A stretch of 64,000 bases of DNA from Pontibacter deserti (GCF_023630255.1 NZ_JALPRS010000001.1:1-64000), one strand, 5' to 3'. Counted from the stretch's first letter, positions 35,200-45,087 are shown. Notes: generated by a model from the sequence alone, not told the origin. Numbers and translations are program-made.

Positions 35200-35584
35200 C
35201 AGAAACTATTAAGTAAAACCTGTAAGGAGGCTGCCTGATCATTTTCAGGTGGCCTTTTTGCTTTATTTACTCCTCTTATTTTAGTTCTGCTGAGCACACA
35301 TCAGAAGGTTTTGCTAAAGTGTAGATGCTCTGCTCTAAATAAATTAAAAATTACCATAATATAGTAAAATTTATATTGTTACTGCGGCCTTTTATATGTT
35401 TTATTATATATGTTCATTAGGGTGATGTATAGGTGTAAAATGTTGATAGTGATAGTTTAATGAGTGTGTTTTGTGGCTTTTATGTCGGGTTACTTTTGAT
35501 TGTTAATCTTCCTTTTAAAACTGTATTTATTTAGGAATATTTGATTTTAACACTAACACTTTTTCACCTAAAACAACAAACATT
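35200..35584 (+). other. Non-coding stretch: terminator and AT-rich leader
   Basis: An imperfect hairpin at 35224-35259 (AAGG with CCTT outer, CCTGA with TCAGG inner, ending in T5) closes the gene at 34438. The remaining ~320 bases are very AT-rich and must contain the protease promoter and a long leader. No gene and no clear promoter pair are seen. Confidence 0.55.
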
Positions 35585-36991
35585 ATGATTAGAAACTACC
35601 TAACAGCAGGAAAGTCTGCTGTCGCGATGGCTATTTTGTCTGCAGCTGTATTAACAGGCTGTGAGAAAGAAACAATACTGGAAGACAAAGAGCTTGCAAC
35701 TTCACATCAGGAAGCAGCCACAGCCGGTAAAGGACAGCAGTTTGTTCCAAATGAGGTTCTTGTAAAGTTTAAAACCGGTGTTTCAGAAACGGCAAGAGCA
35801 GCTGCCTTGGCCCGTATCAGCGGTAACGTCAAAGAGCATATTCTTACAAAAACGATGGAGCGTTTCGGTGACAGGGAAGGGCTTACACTAGTGCATACAC
35901 CTATGGCTGCGCTGGAGGCATTAGGCAAATTAAAAGGAGCTGCAGAAATCGAGTATGCGGAGCCAAACTATATCTACACACATGCAGCCGCATCAACCGA
36001 CCCTTACTTCACAAACGGCTCACTTTGGGGTATGTACGGAGATGGCTCATCTCCGGCAAACCAATATGGTAGCCAGGCCGCTGAAGCATGGGCTGCTGGT
36101 AACACTGGTGCTGCATCTGTTGTGGTTGGTATCATTGATGAAGGTATACAGTACAGTCACCCTGACCTTGCAGCCAACATATGGACCAACCCGTACGACC
36201 CGGTAGATGGCGTGGATAACGATGGCAATGGTTATATAGATGACTCCCACGGCTGGGACTTTGACGGTAACAATAACGAAGTATATGACGGTGGCGACAG
36301 AGGTAGCCTGGATGACCATGGTACACACGTAGCAGGTACAATTGGCGCAGTAAACAATGGCTCCGGTGTAGTAGGCGTTAACTGGAATGTAACAATGATT
36401 TCGCTTAAATTCCTGGGTCGCAGAGGTGGTACAACTGCCAATGCTGTTAAAGCTGTAGATTACCTGACTGACCTGAAAACCAGACACGGTATGAATATAG
36501 TAGCCAGCAATAACTCTTGGGGTGGTGGCGGCTTCTCGCAGGCACTATACGATGCAGTTAACCGTGCTAATAACCAGGAAATACTGTTTGTAGCAGCAGC
36601 CGGTAACGGTGGCAACGACGGTGTAGGCGATAACAACGATGCAGTTGCCAGCTATCCGTCTAACATGGATCTGCCTAACGTAATTGCAGTAGCCTCAATC
36701 ACTTCCTCAGGTGCAAAGTCATCTTTCTCTAACTATGGGGCTACAACTGTAGATATCGGAGCTCCTGGTTCTGGGGTTAACTCTACCACAGCGCTTAATA
36801 GCTATTCTTCTTATAGTGGTACTTCTATGGCAACGCCTCACGTAACAGGCGGTGTAGCACTTTATGCTGCTTCGCATCCAGGTTCTACGGCTGCGGCTAT
36901 CAAGAATGCCATCATGAGCAGTGCAATTCCAACAGCATCACTGTCTGGTAAGTGTGTTACAGGTGGTCGCCTTAACGTAAGCGGCTTCTAA
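35585..36991 (+). CDS. Subtilisin-like S8 protease lipoprotein
   Basis: A 468-residue lipoprotein (lipobox LTGC, Cys26). Residues ~50-135 form an inhibitor I9/fervidolysin-like propeptide (FVPNEVLVKFKTGVS). The catalytic triad is complete: Asp in VGIIDEGIQYSHPDL (~184), His in DDHGTHVAGTIG (~245) and Ser in GTSMATPHVTGG (~413), with the oxyanion Asn in NNSWGGG. An Asp/Gly/Asn-rich insertion (DGVDNDGNGYIDDSHGWDFD) looks calcium-binding. Proteolysis of extracellular or periplasmic protein is likely. Confidence 0.93.
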   Translation: MIRNYLTAGKSAVAMAILSAAVLTGCEKETILEDKELATSHQEAATAGKGQQFVPNEVLVKFKTGVSETARAAALARISGNVKEHILTKTMERFGDREGLTLVHTPMAALEALGKLKGAAEIEYAEPNYIYTHAAASTDPYFTNGSLWGMYGDGSSPANQYGSQAAEAWAAGNTGAASVVVGIIDEGIQYSHPDLAANIWTNPYDPVDGVDNDGNGYIDDSHGWDFDGNNNEVYDGGDRGSLDDHGTHVAGTIGAVNNGSGVVGVNWNVTMISLKFLGRRGGTTANAVKAVDYLTDLKTRHGMNIVASNNSWGGGGFSQALYDAVNRANNQEILFVAAAGNGGNDGVGDNNDAVASYPSNMDLPNVIAVASITSSGAKSSFSNYGATTVDIGAPGSGVNSTTALNSYSSYSGTSMATPHVTGGVALYAASHPGSTAAAIKNAIMSSAIPTASLSGKCVTGGRLNVSGF

Positions 36992-37105
36992 GTATAGCCC
37001 TGATTAGTTTTAAAGTCGTCCGGGTCCTCTACACCGGGCGGCTTTTAGCCTATCAGAGTTACTTTACAGAACCTGTAAACGCATGTATAATACTGAGTGT
37101 AAAAC

Positions 37106-37140
37106 AAAAAAGGCTGCCTGTTAAACGGGCAGCCTTTTTT
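37106..37140. terminator. Bidirectional terminator
   Basis: AAAAAAGGCTGCC (37106-37118) pairs with GGCAGCCTTTTTT (37128-37140), extended by a G-U and a G-C pair, loop about 5 bases. It lies between the convergent protease and glycine-zipper genes and works in both directions. Confidence 0.92.
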
Positions 37141-37143
37141 GTT

Positions 37144-37419
37144 TTACCTGTTATCGCCTTTTTCTTTGTCGCGATACCCTTCGTAGCGTTTGCGGTCTTT
37201 CTTTTTATCTTTTTTACGGCCAATTGCACCACCTGCAGCCGTTCCGGCGGCGGCACCTACCACGGCTCCAGTTGTACCGCCTACGGCAGCACCGGCTGCT
37301 GCGCCTGTAGCGCCACCAACAGCAGCGCCTTTTGCTTTCCTGCTCCAGCCTTCGCCTGTACAACTACCTAGTAGAAATACAGTGATCAGTAATGGTATAA
37401 ACCTGTGTAGTATTCTCAT
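37144..37419 (-). CDS. Glycine-zipper lipoprotein
   Basis: A 91-residue lipoprotein (lipobox LLGSC, Cys20) followed by a Gly/Ala zipper of alternating GAAxG units (AAVGGATGAAAGAAVGGTTG, ~31-50 and on to ~67) and a strongly basic/charged tail (RKKDKKKDRKRYEGYRDKEK). Such YMGG/glycine-zipper proteins insert in or stabilise the outer membrane. The stop is three bases from the shared terminator. Confidence 0.8.
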   Translation of the reverse strand: MRILHRFIPLLITVFLLGSCTGEGWSRKAKGAAVGGATGAAAGAAVGGTTGAVVGAAAGTAAGGAIGRKKDKKKDRKRYEGYRDKEKGDNR

Positions 37420-37635
37420 AAGAGTATAGTTTTAATTCATTATTTTTTACGATAGCTGTACTGTGTTGTTTAGATTTAAGTACTAATAATCAGTGTCTTA
37501 TAGCTGTTTGTGTGAGCTGAGCGAAATAACATTATGGTATCAATTCAGAAGATTATGATGCAATTTTCAGGAATAGCTATATCAAGTAAGCAAGTATAAA
37601 GTGTTCAACTGTTTTACCTATACCGCAAAGAGCTG

Positions 37636-37643
37636 TACTTTTG
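37636..37643 (+). promoter_or_regulatory. Predicted -7 box of the acetyltransferase gene
   Basis: TACTTTTG fits TAnnTTTG; the upstream partner is poor (TTTTA). Its position 22 bases before ATG 37665 argues against the TTG at 37641 as the start codon. Confidence 0.4.
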
Positions 37644-37664
37644 TGCTTCTATAGTTTATACTTT

Positions 37665-38195
37665 ATGACACCAGCTGTTTCTATCGTACCCATTACTGTT
37701 TCCGAACTGCATACCCTACAGGATATAGCCCTGAATGCCTATGGTGATCATTATCTGCACCTTTGGAATGATGGTGGGGCCTGGTACATTGAGCGCAGCT
37801 TTAGTGATGCAGCGTTGAAAGGCGAACTGGAAGATCCCAATGCTGCTTTTTTCCTGATTCATGCTGATGATGAACTGGTTGGTTTCCTGAAGCTGAATGT
37901 GAACAAAGAATTGGAAGGTTATACTTCGGAAGGGGCCCTGGAACTGGAGCGGATTTACCTTGTAAAATCAGCCTCCGGACACGGTATAGGAAAGCAAGTG
38001 CTGGACTTTACAAATCAGTTTGCCAGAGAAAGAAACAAGCGAGTGGTTTGGCTGAAGGCTATGGACAGCAGTCACGATGCCATCAGGTTCTATGAGCGAA
38101 ACGGTTACACTCAGTGCGGCACTTACATGCTTGATTTTGAAACTATGAAACCTGAGTACCGTGGTATGGTGGTGTTAAAACTGGAGCTGAACTAA
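37665..38195 (+). CDS. GNAT family N-acetyltransferase
   Basis: A 176-residue acetyltransferase. Core strands FFLIHADDELVGFLKLNV and ELERIYLVKSASGHGIGKQV (motif A, acetyl-CoA pyrophosphate loop) are followed by HDAIRFYERNGYTQCGTY. The substrate is unknown; ribosomal-protein or small-molecule acetylation is possible. ATG 37665 is preferred over a TTG eight codons upstream that overlaps the predicted -7 box. Confidence 0.85.
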   Translation: MTPAVSIVPITVSELHTLQDIALNAYGDHYLHLWNDGGAWYIERSFSDAALKGELEDPNAAFFLIHADDELVGFLKLNVNKELEGYTSEGALELERIYLVKSASGHGIGKQVLDFTNQFARERNKRVVWLKAMDSSHDAIRFYERNGYTQCGTYMLDFETMKPEYRGMVVLKLELN

Positions 38196-38244
38196 CTCCC
38201 AGGTATAAACTATACTTAAGAGATACTGTTGCGTATTCTCCATA

Positions 38245-39093
38245 ATGCGGCAAAAAGAACAAGACCGGCGAGTGCCTGAACAACCTGAAGCAGATTTCCA
38301 GATCTACTACAGAGAGGTGCCTGTTACAGAAGATAAATCGTTGCAGCGGGCGCACCGGCATGCTTTTCAGGAAATTATTTTTATTGAAGAAGGTACCGCC
38401 ACCCACAGTATAGATACAGAACAGACCGAACTGCAGGGGCCTCTGGTAGCTTTGATAGCGCAGGGTAAAGTGCACCGGTTTATACCTCAGCCCTGGACTA
38501 AACTATACGTGCTCCGTTTTACTAACGAGTTTCTGCCGCGCCCTGTCAACGGGCTTTTTAACCAGTTAGTTAACTTTACTTCGTTTGCAGTTTATACTTC
38601 GGAGCTGCATCACAAGATCAAAACCCTGCTCGACCTGATGTGCCAGGAGTATCAGCAACAAGCCCCAAATAAAGTATACATCCGGCATCTGCTTTCGGCA
38701 TTGCTCACTGTGCTGCGCGAAGAACAGCAGAAACGTACTGTAACCGATACCACAGCAGGAGAAACAAACTATGACATCTTCAGTAAATTCTTGGCCCTCC
38801 TCGACCAGGAATTTACCCACCACAGGTCAGTAGAATATTACGCCACCCAGCTGCACATCACTACTAAAAAGTTAGGCGAACTCAGCAAAGCTATCACCGG
38901 CGAAACTCCATCGCGGATAATAGAGAAAAGGGTAGTGTTGGCTGCCAAGCGTTTTCTGATCTATACCCAGGATACTGTCCAGGAGATAGCTTATACCTTG
39001 GGTTATACCGATCATTCTCACTTTACGCGTGTTTTCAGAAGACTGGAAGGTGTAACGCCGACAGCTTTCCGGGAGAAGTATAAGCAGGCATAA
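38245..39093 (+). CDS. AraC-family transcriptional regulator
   Basis: A 282-residue regulator. The N-terminal ~140 residues form a cupin-like sensor (HRHAFQEIIFIEEGTATHSI with metal-type His/Glu). The C-terminal ~100 residues are two AraC helix-turn-helix units (YYATQLHITTKKLGELSK; VQEIAYTLGYTDHSHFTRVF then RRLEGVTPTAFR). It probably controls its downstream neighbours on the same strand (NAD(P)-binding protein at 39205, exporter at 39943), which is inference from position. Confidence 0.9.
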   Translation: MRQKEQDRRVPEQPEADFQIYYREVPVTEDKSLQRAHRHAFQEIIFIEEGTATHSIDTEQTELQGPLVALIAQGKVHRFIPQPWTKLYVLRFTNEFLPRPVNGLFNQLVNFTSFAVYTSELHHKIKTLLDLMCQEYQQQAPNKVYIRHLLSALLTVLREEQQKRTVTDTTAGETNYDIFSKFLALLDQEFTHHRSVEYYATQLHITTKKLGELSKAITGETPSRIIEKRVVLAAKRFLIYTQDTVQEIAYTLGYTDHSHFTRVFRRLEGVTPTAFREKYKQA

Positions 39094-39204
39094 AGCGTCC
39101 AGTTAAAGTCGGAAAGCGGCCATCACTCTGGCCCATTGCTTGCGTATCTTTGTACCATGAGCGTTTACAAGCTCATGATTCTGAACCTATAACTATAAAC
39201 TACT

Positions 39205-39849
39205 ATGAAAATAGCGATAATAGGAGCCAGCGGAAACATTGGTAGCCGCATTACCCACGAAGCCCTGAGCCGTGGCCATGAAGTAACTGCCATTGTACGC
39301 AATCCATCTAAACTTACTTTAGAAAACGAGAGCCTGGTAGTAACCAAAGGCGATGCACTTGATGCAGATGACCTTGCTGCTAAGCTTGAAGGGCATGACG
39401 CTGTCGTTATTTCTTACAGCCCTGGCTGGGGACCTGGTACAGATTATAACAACTATAACAAAGTGGCAGAGACTGTGATGGGCGCTGCAAAAAAAGCCGG
39501 CGTAAAGCGCCTGCTCAATGTGGGTGGAGCCGGTAGTTTGTATGTAGCACCAGGCGTGCAGGCAGTAGACACACCGGATTTTCCTGCTGAATGGAGAGAA
39601 GGGGCATCCGCAATGCGTGATTCCCTGAAAGTATACGAGGCAGAGAAAGACCTTGATTGGACATTTTTTAGCCCTGCTTTTATGATTGGCCCCGGCGAGC
39701 GCACCGGTAAATACCGGTTAGGTACTGAAAATCCGGTAATGAATGAGAAAGGCGAAAGCAACATCTCTTATGAAGATTATGCCGTGGCTGTGATAGATGA
39801 ATTAGAAAAGCCTCAGTTTATCCGTCAGCGCTTTACCATTGGGTATTAA
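39205..39849 (+). CDS. NAD(P)H-binding Rossmann protein (atypical SDR)
   Basis: A 214-residue protein of the NAD(P)-binding SDR-a5/NmrA-like group. The dinucleotide motif IIGASGNIGSRITHEA opens the protein, with VTAIVRNPSKL at the end of strand 2. GGAGSLYVAPG and FFSPAFMIGPGERTG follow as in putative NADH-flavin reductases. There is no YxxxK catalytic pair. A TATCTTTG box lies at 39145-39152. It sits behind an AraC regulator and in front of a drug exporter. Confidence 0.85.
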   Translation: MKIAIIGASGNIGSRITHEALSRGHEVTAIVRNPSKLTLENESLVVTKGDALDADDLAAKLEGHDAVVISYSPGWGPGTDYNNYNKVAETVMGAAKKAGVKRLLNVGGAGSLYVAPGVQAVDTPDFPAEWREGASAMRDSLKVYEAEKDLDWTFFSPAFMIGPGERTGKYRLGTENPVMNEKGESNISYEDYAVAVIDELEKPQFIRQRFTIGY

Positions 39850-39942
39850 TCTGTTTAATTATAATTCTGAAGGCGCAGGCTTAGCTCTCTTGCTGGGTTT
39901 GCGCTTTGCTTTAGTACCGGCCTTTGCCGTTTTAATTTTTAC

Positions 39943-41172
39943 ATGACTAAGAAACAATATAGAACAATTATTCTGATACTGGGTGCTTTAGCAGCCTTAG
40001 GCCCGTTTGCCATTGATATGTACCTGCCGGGTTTCCCGGCTATTGCCAAAGACCTGAACACTGATATAGCGCACGTTGGCTTATCGCTTACAAGTTACTT
40101 TATAGGTATAGCCGCCGGCCAACTGATCTATGGGCCGCTGGTAGACAGGTTCGGAAGAAAGAAACCGCTGATAATTGGTCTGGGTATTTTTGTGCTGGCT
40201 GCGCTTGGTTGTGCCCTGGCACCATCCGTAGAATGGCTGATTGGGCTCAGACTATTGCTTGCCTTAGGAGGTTGCGTGGGTATGGTGGCCAGCCGTGCGA
40301 TGGTGCGCGACCTGTTCTCGCTGAAAGATATTCCGAACGTGTTTTCCACGCTGATGCTGGTGATGGGTGTAGCGCCGGTTATTGCACCAACTATAGGCGG
40401 GTATGTAACAGCAACACTGGGGTGGCATTTTATATTTGTAGTGCTGGCTGCCATTGCTGCTGCTGTGTTACTTGCCGTAATACGCTTACTACCCGAAAGC
40501 AAAGGAGCGGATGCCTCCATATCGCTTAAACCCCAGTTTATACTTCGTGATTTTGGAACTGTACTGAAGGAACGTACTTTCCTGACATATGCTGTTTCGG
40601 GAAGTTTGGCGGCGGCAGGTATGTTTGCCTATATCTCAGGTTCACCTTTCGTGTTTATGGAATACTTTGGTCTTACAGATACGCAATATGGCTGGGCCTT
40701 TGGACTAAATGCTGCCGGTTATATTTCGGGTAGCCAGTTTAACAGGTTGCTGTTGCGCCGGCAGACAAGCAAGCAGATTACACTTAAAGTAGGGTTTATT
40801 CAGTTTTTAGCCGCATCTGCATTATTATTCGGTGCAATTACGGGCTCTCTGAGTGCTGCCGGTACGCTTATACTACTGTTCAGCTTTATGTTCAGTCTGG
40901 GCATCATCAACCCTAATGCTTCTGCGTTGGCCATGACCCCGTTTACTAAAAATACGGGGAGTGCCTCAGCTATACTTGGTAGTCTGCAAATGGGAACCGG
41001 TGCGCTGGCATCGGCAGTAGTAAGTTACCTGCACAACAAAACTATGCTACCTATGACGGGCACTATGGCCCTTTTAACCACTCTGAGTTTACTGATTCTG
41101 CTGAGTGCAAGACTAAGCACCCGCAAAGCTTATATTTCTGCGCAATTATGTGAAGTGAAGGCACAGTCATAA
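39943..41172 (+). CDS. Bcr/CflA-type multidrug efflux MFS transporter
   Basis: A 409-residue protein with twelve predicted helices. It matches the DHA1 Bcr/CflA group: FAIDMYLPGFPAIAKDLNT in helix 1, the MFS loop motif GPLVDRFGRKKPLIIG and ALGGCVGMVASRAMVRDLF. Export of chloramphenicol, bicyclomycin or similar drugs by proton antiport is typical of the family. The specific substrate is unknown. Upstream AraC and Rossmann genes suggest a small stress-response unit. Confidence 0.92.
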   Translation: MTKKQYRTIILILGALAALGPFAIDMYLPGFPAIAKDLNTDIAHVGLSLTSYFIGIAAGQLIYGPLVDRFGRKKPLIIGLGIFVLAALGCALAPSVEWLIGLRLLLALGGCVGMVASRAMVRDLFSLKDIPNVFSTLMLVMGVAPVIAPTIGGYVTATLGWHFIFVVLAAIAAAVLLAVIRLLPESKGADASISLKPQFILRDFGTVLKERTFLTYAVSGSLAAAGMFAYISGSPFVFMEYFGLTDTQYGWAFGLNAAGYISGSQFNRLLLRRQTSKQITLKVGFIQFLAASALLFGAITGSLSAAGTLILLFSFMFSLGIINPNASALAMTPFTKNTGSASAILGSLQMGTGALASAVVSYLHNKTMLPMTGTMALLTTLSLLILLSARLSTRKAYISAQLCEVKAQS

Positions 41173-41506
41173 AGTATAGATGCCCTGCGCTGAAGAAACT
41201 GAACATTTCAATAGCGCTGGAGCATCAAGGCTTTACTTTATGAAACAAAAGCTGTCGTCCGAAACTTAATTGGGTATGGCAAGGTTGTATTTATAAGTAC
41301 CTATTTAAACGTTCTATAGTCAATTCTCCCTATTTATACTTACCTTGTGGGTTATTTAAGATAAGAAATTGCTTATGGTATAGCTAAGTTTTTATCTGGC
41401 ACCATTATCGCAAGTACTGCTGTATAAGCTGTTGTTGCTTATTTTACCCGCAATTCACCTTTGAGCATCTGATTCTTTGTGTGGGTTCCGAAACACATTA
41501 TCAAAC
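41173..41506 (+). other. Non-coding stretch upstream of the first desaturase gene
   Basis: About 330 bases with no gene, hairpin or repeat that stands out. It contains several TATACTT-type words and presumably the desaturase promoter, but no TTTG/TAnnTTTG pair was found. Confidence 0.4.
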
Positions 41507-42619
41507 ATGAAGCTAAAAGGCAAAGTAAAATTCGTAAACAAAGACAAGAACCTGTTCTTCCCGACGCTCCGCATAAGGGTAGATACCTACTTCGCCGAAA
41601 ATAATATTCCGACAACCGCCAACACTACCATGAAAGTGAAAAGTGTGGTGCTACTGTTAGTCTACTTGTTGCCATTTTTGGTGCTGCTCACTTTTCAACC
41701 GGCTTATCCGCTTAGTTTGCTGCTGTGGTTTGTAATGGGCCTGGGCGTGGCAGGTATAGGCATGAGCATTATGCACGATGCCAACCACGGCGCTTTTTCT
41801 AAAAGCAAGCGTGTGAACGACCTGATGGGCCATACCTTAAATTTAGTGGGTGGTTCAGCTTTTAACTGGAAACTACAGCACAATATTCTTCACCATACCT
41901 ATACCAATGTGGTGGAGCTGGATGAAGACATACAGGACAGGCTGGTGCTACGTTTTAATCCCCATTCCAAAGTGAAGTTCTTTCATAAAATACAATGGAT
42001 ATACGCTTTTGTGTTTTATGGCTTGCTTACGCTTTATTGGGTAGTGGCAAAAGATTTTGTGCAGTATGCGCTCTTCAAAAAGAATGGTGTGAACAATAAT
42101 ACAACTGCTGAGAACAGAACATGGTTTATCAAACTGGTAGCTATGAAAGTTCTATACTTTTTCGTCATTCTTGGGATACCGACACTGTTCTTCGGGATTC
42201 CGTTTTTACAGGTGCTGCTCGGCTTTTTGTTAATGCACTTTGTGGCGGGTATCGTCCTGACTGTTGTGTTCCAGTTAGCGCATACCGTAGAAGGTACCAC
42301 TCACCCGAGGCCGGACGAGCATGGTATTATTGAGAACGACTGGGCCATTCATCAAATGAATACGACGGTTAACTTTTCCCGGCACAATAAGATCTTGTCG
42401 TGGTATGTGGGTGGTCTGAACTTCCAGATCGAGCACCACCTGTTTCCACGTGTGTGCCATGTGCATTATCCGGCCATCGCCGGTATTGTGAAAGAAACAG
42501 CGGCCGAATTCGGTATACCATACTTGGAGAATGAAACATTTGGGCAAGCCGTGCGCTCGCACATTGCTACACTGCATCGCTTTGGAAGGCTACCAAGTTT
42601 GAACGAGGCTATCGGTTAA
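41507..42619 (+). CDS. Acyl-CoA/acyl-lipid desaturase (copy 1)
   Basis: A 370-residue membrane di-iron desaturase. The three histidine boxes are complete: HDANHG (~87), HNILHHTYTN (~123) and QIEHHLFP (~308). Hydrophobic segments flank them. The third box is of the QxxHH type found in front-end desaturases, but there is no cytochrome b5 domain. ATG 41507 is chosen because the paralog at 42822 starts with the same MKLKGKVKFVNKDK; the longer reading adds ten unrelated residues. Probably adjusts membrane fluidity. Confidence 0.92.
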   Translation: MKLKGKVKFVNKDKNLFFPTLRIRVDTYFAENNIPTTANTTMKVKSVVLLLVYLLPFLVLLTFQPAYPLSLLLWFVMGLGVAGIGMSIMHDANHGAFSKSKRVNDLMGHTLNLVGGSAFNWKLQHNILHHTYTNVVELDEDIQDRLVLRFNPHSKVKFFHKIQWIYAFVFYGLLTLYWVVAKDFVQYALFKKNGVNNNTTAENRTWFIKLVAMKVLYFFVILGIPTLFFGIPFLQVLLGFLLMHFVAGIVLTVVFQLAHTVEGTTHPRPDEHGIIENDWAIHQMNTTVNFSRHNKILSWYVGGLNFQIEHHLFPRVCHVHYPAIAGIVKETAAEFGIPYLENETFGQAVRSHIATLHRFGRLPSLNEAIG

Positions 42620-42821
42620 AAATCAAATAGACACAGAAAGCTGATAGTGTCCCGTTTGCCCTCTATATTTGCACCCCAATTGCGTACATACCTGTTTATT
42701 GTATCATCTGAAAGTTAGGGGTACAATCTGTTTTAGCTAAGCTGGCGTAACCACAGAGATTCGCTGAGTCTTAAAACAGTTTTTGGAGTGTAAGTAATTT
42801 TTAGATTATCAATTAGATTAA

Positions 42822-43940
42822 ATGAAGCTTAAAGGCAAAGTAAAATTCGTTAACAAAGACAAAAGTCTGTTTTTCCCGACGCTCCGCAAACGTGTGGACG
42901 CCTACTTCTCAGAGAACAACCTGCCTAAATCCGGCAATTCCCGCTTACTTATCAAAAGTATCGTTCTGATGCTGCTTTATGTGGTTCCTTTTGCAGCCAT
43001 GCTTGCCTTTACGCCGCATGTGGCTGTAAGCCTTGTGCTGTGGCTGGTAATGGGTATAGGTGTGGCCGGTGTGGCCATGAGTGTGATGCATGATGCCAAT
43101 CACGGTGCTTTCTCGAAGAGCAAACTCATGAACTACCTGATGGCACACTCGGTGAACCTGCTCGGCGCATCGGCCTTTAACTGGAAACTGCAGCACAACA
43201 TCCTGCACCATACTTATACAAATGTGGTGGAGATGGACGAGGATATTGACGACATGGTCTTCATGCGTTTTTCGCCGCATACCAAGGTGCGCTTTTACCA
43301 CAAGCTGCAGTGGGTTTACGCGTTCTTTTTCTACGGCTTGCTTACGCTGTACTGGGTTATTGTGAAAGATTTTGTACAGTTTTTCAAGTATATTAAAAGT
43401 GGCGTGAATGCTAACTCCAAGTCGGACAATACAGTTGCTTTCTCTAAGATCGTGGCTTTCAAACTGCTGTATTTCTTCTCTATTCTGGTGGCCCCAACAC
43501 TGATCTTCGGTATACCTTTTTGGGAGGTGTTACTTGGATTTTTTCTGATGCATTTTGTGGCAGGTATGATTCTTTCTACGGTGTTCCAGTTGGCGCATAC
43601 AGTAGAGGGTACGCACCATCCGCTGCCTAGCGAAACTGGCATCATCGAGAACGACTGGGCCATTCATCAACTGAGCACCACCGCTAACTTTGCCCGCAGA
43701 AGCAAGTGGTTGTCGTGGTACGTAGGCGGACTGAATTTCCAGATCGAGCACCATTTGTTCCCGCGGATCAGCCACGTGCATTACCCGGCTATTGCAGACA
43801 TTGTGAAGCAAACCGCTTCAGAGTTTAACCTCAACTATATTGAGAGCAAAACCTTTTTGCAGGCGGTGCGCTCGCATTTAAACACCCTGCACCGTTTCGG
43901 AAGGCTAAAGTTGCCAAACCTGAATGAAGTAATGGCTTAA
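42822..43940 (+). CDS. Acyl-CoA/acyl-lipid desaturase (copy 2)
   Basis: A 372-residue paralog of the preceding gene, in tandem, sharing most residues including all histidine boxes (HDANHG, HNILHHTYTN, QIEHHLFP) and both termini (MKLKGKVKFVNKDK; LHRFGRL). Differences cluster in the helices between the first and second boxes and in the loop near residue 200. The 200-base gap between them has no terminator, so either cotranscription or separate promoters is possible. Substrate or temperature specialisation is a reasonable guess. Ends with a strong terminator. Confidence 0.92.
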   Translation: MKLKGKVKFVNKDKSLFFPTLRKRVDAYFSENNLPKSGNSRLLIKSIVLMLLYVVPFAAMLAFTPHVAVSLVLWLVMGIGVAGVAMSVMHDANHGAFSKSKLMNYLMAHSVNLLGASAFNWKLQHNILHHTYTNVVEMDEDIDDMVFMRFSPHTKVRFYHKLQWVYAFFFYGLLTLYWVIVKDFVQFFKYIKSGVNANSKSDNTVAFSKIVAFKLLYFFSILVAPTLIFGIPFWEVLLGFFLMHFVAGMILSTVFQLAHTVEGTHHPLPSETGIIENDWAIHQLSTTANFARRSKWLSWYVGGLNFQIEHHLFPRISHVHYPAIADIVKQTASEFNLNYIESKTFLQAVRSHLNTLHRFGRLKLPNLNEVMA

Positions 43941-43959
43941 TAAGCTGAAATGATACCTC

Positions 43960-43998
43960 AAAACTGCCCGACCTGAAGCTTCAGGTTGGGCAGTTTTT
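43960..43998 (+). terminator. Terminator of the desaturase pair
   Basis: AAACTGCCC, one G/T mismatch, ACCTGAA (43961-43977) pairs with TTCAGGT...GGGCAGTTT (43980-43996) with almost no loop, followed by T5. It lies 20 bases past the second desaturase stop. Confidence 0.9.
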
Positions 43999-44082
43999 AT
44001 TTAAGGCCATAGTTTAAGTGGTGTATAGCACTACACAATCCTACCTTAGTAGCGTATAGTTAAAATCATAACCTGATCAGAA

Positions 44083-45084
44083 ATGAGAAAAACCGCTCTG
44101 CTTATACTTGCTATTTTACTGTTGCAACTGCCTGCCATGGCACAGCAGCAGGAACTGAAGAATCTGGATATCAACCTGGAAAATTATACTTACCCATACC
44201 CGGTGCAGTTCCTGCCGCTAACTATCCAGAACCAGAAATTGCGCATGGCTTATATGGATGTGAAACCAACAAAAGCGAATGGTAAAACAGTGCTGCTGCT
44301 GCACGGCAAAAACTTTAACGGAGCGTACTGGCAGCAAACTGCAGAAGCACTATCTAAAGCAGGTTACCGCGTTATCATCCCGGACCAGATCGGTTTCGGG
44401 AAGAGTTCTAAACCGGAACATCTGCAGTATACTTTCCAGTTGCTGGCACAGAATACCAAAGCTATACTTGATACTTTGAATGTTAAAAAAGTAGCCGTAC
44501 TGGGGCACTCGATGGGGGGAATGCTGGCTACCCGTTTTGCGCTGATGTACCCGGATGTGACCGAAAAACTTATACTTTTAAACCCCATAGGCCTGGAAGA
44601 CTGGAAACTGAAAGTACCTTACCAAACTATAGACCAGGCATATAAGGGGGAGTTACAGCAAACCTACGACAAAATCAAAAAGTATCAGCAGGAGAACTAC
44701 TATGGTGGTAACTGGAAACCCGAATACGACAAATGGGCAAGACTTCTTGCTGGCTGGACTATAAACGAAAATTACCCCCGCATCGCCTGGAACGCCGCTC
44801 TGACTGCTGACATGATTGTTACCCAGCCGGTTCTTTATGAATTTGATCAGCTTAAAATGCCTGCATTGCTCATTATTGGCCAGCGCGACCGTACTGCTCT
44901 GGGTAAGAACCTGGTACCAAAAGAAGTGGCTGCAACTATGGGTAATTATCCGCAACTCGGAAAAGACACAGCCAAAAAGATAAAAAACAGCACGCTGGTA
45001 GAACTGGAAGGAGTGGGGCATTTACCACACATCGAAGCTTTTGATAAATTTATTGATCCGCTGTTAAGCTTCCTGAAAAAGTGA
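44083..45084 (+). CDS. Exported alpha/beta hydrolase
   Basis: A 333-residue alpha/beta hydrolase with a signal peptide (MRKTALLILAILLLQLPAMA). The oxyanion strand LLLHGKNFNGAYW, nucleophile elbow GHSMGG (Ser ~146), acid in GQRDRTA (~268) and C-terminal His in GVGHLPHIEAF complete the triad. It probably hydrolyses an ester or amide in the periplasm. It is followed after 3 bases by a methyltransferase gene, so the two are probably one transcript. Confidence 0.9.
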   Translation: MRKTALLILAILLLQLPAMAQQQELKNLDINLENYTYPYPVQFLPLTIQNQKLRMAYMDVKPTKANGKTVLLLHGKNFNGAYWQQTAEALSKAGYRVIIPDQIGFGKSSKPEHLQYTFQLLAQNTKAILDTLNVKKVAVLGHSMGGMLATRFALMYPDVTEKLILLNPIGLEDWKLKVPYQTIDQAYKGELQQTYDKIKKYQQENYYGGNWKPEYDKWARLLAGWTINENYPRIAWNAALTADMIVTQPVLYEFDQLKMPALLIIGQRDRTALGKNLVPKEVAATMGNYPQLGKDTAKKIKNSTLVELEGVGHLPHIEAFDKFIDPLLSFLKK

Positions 45085-45087
45085 GCC

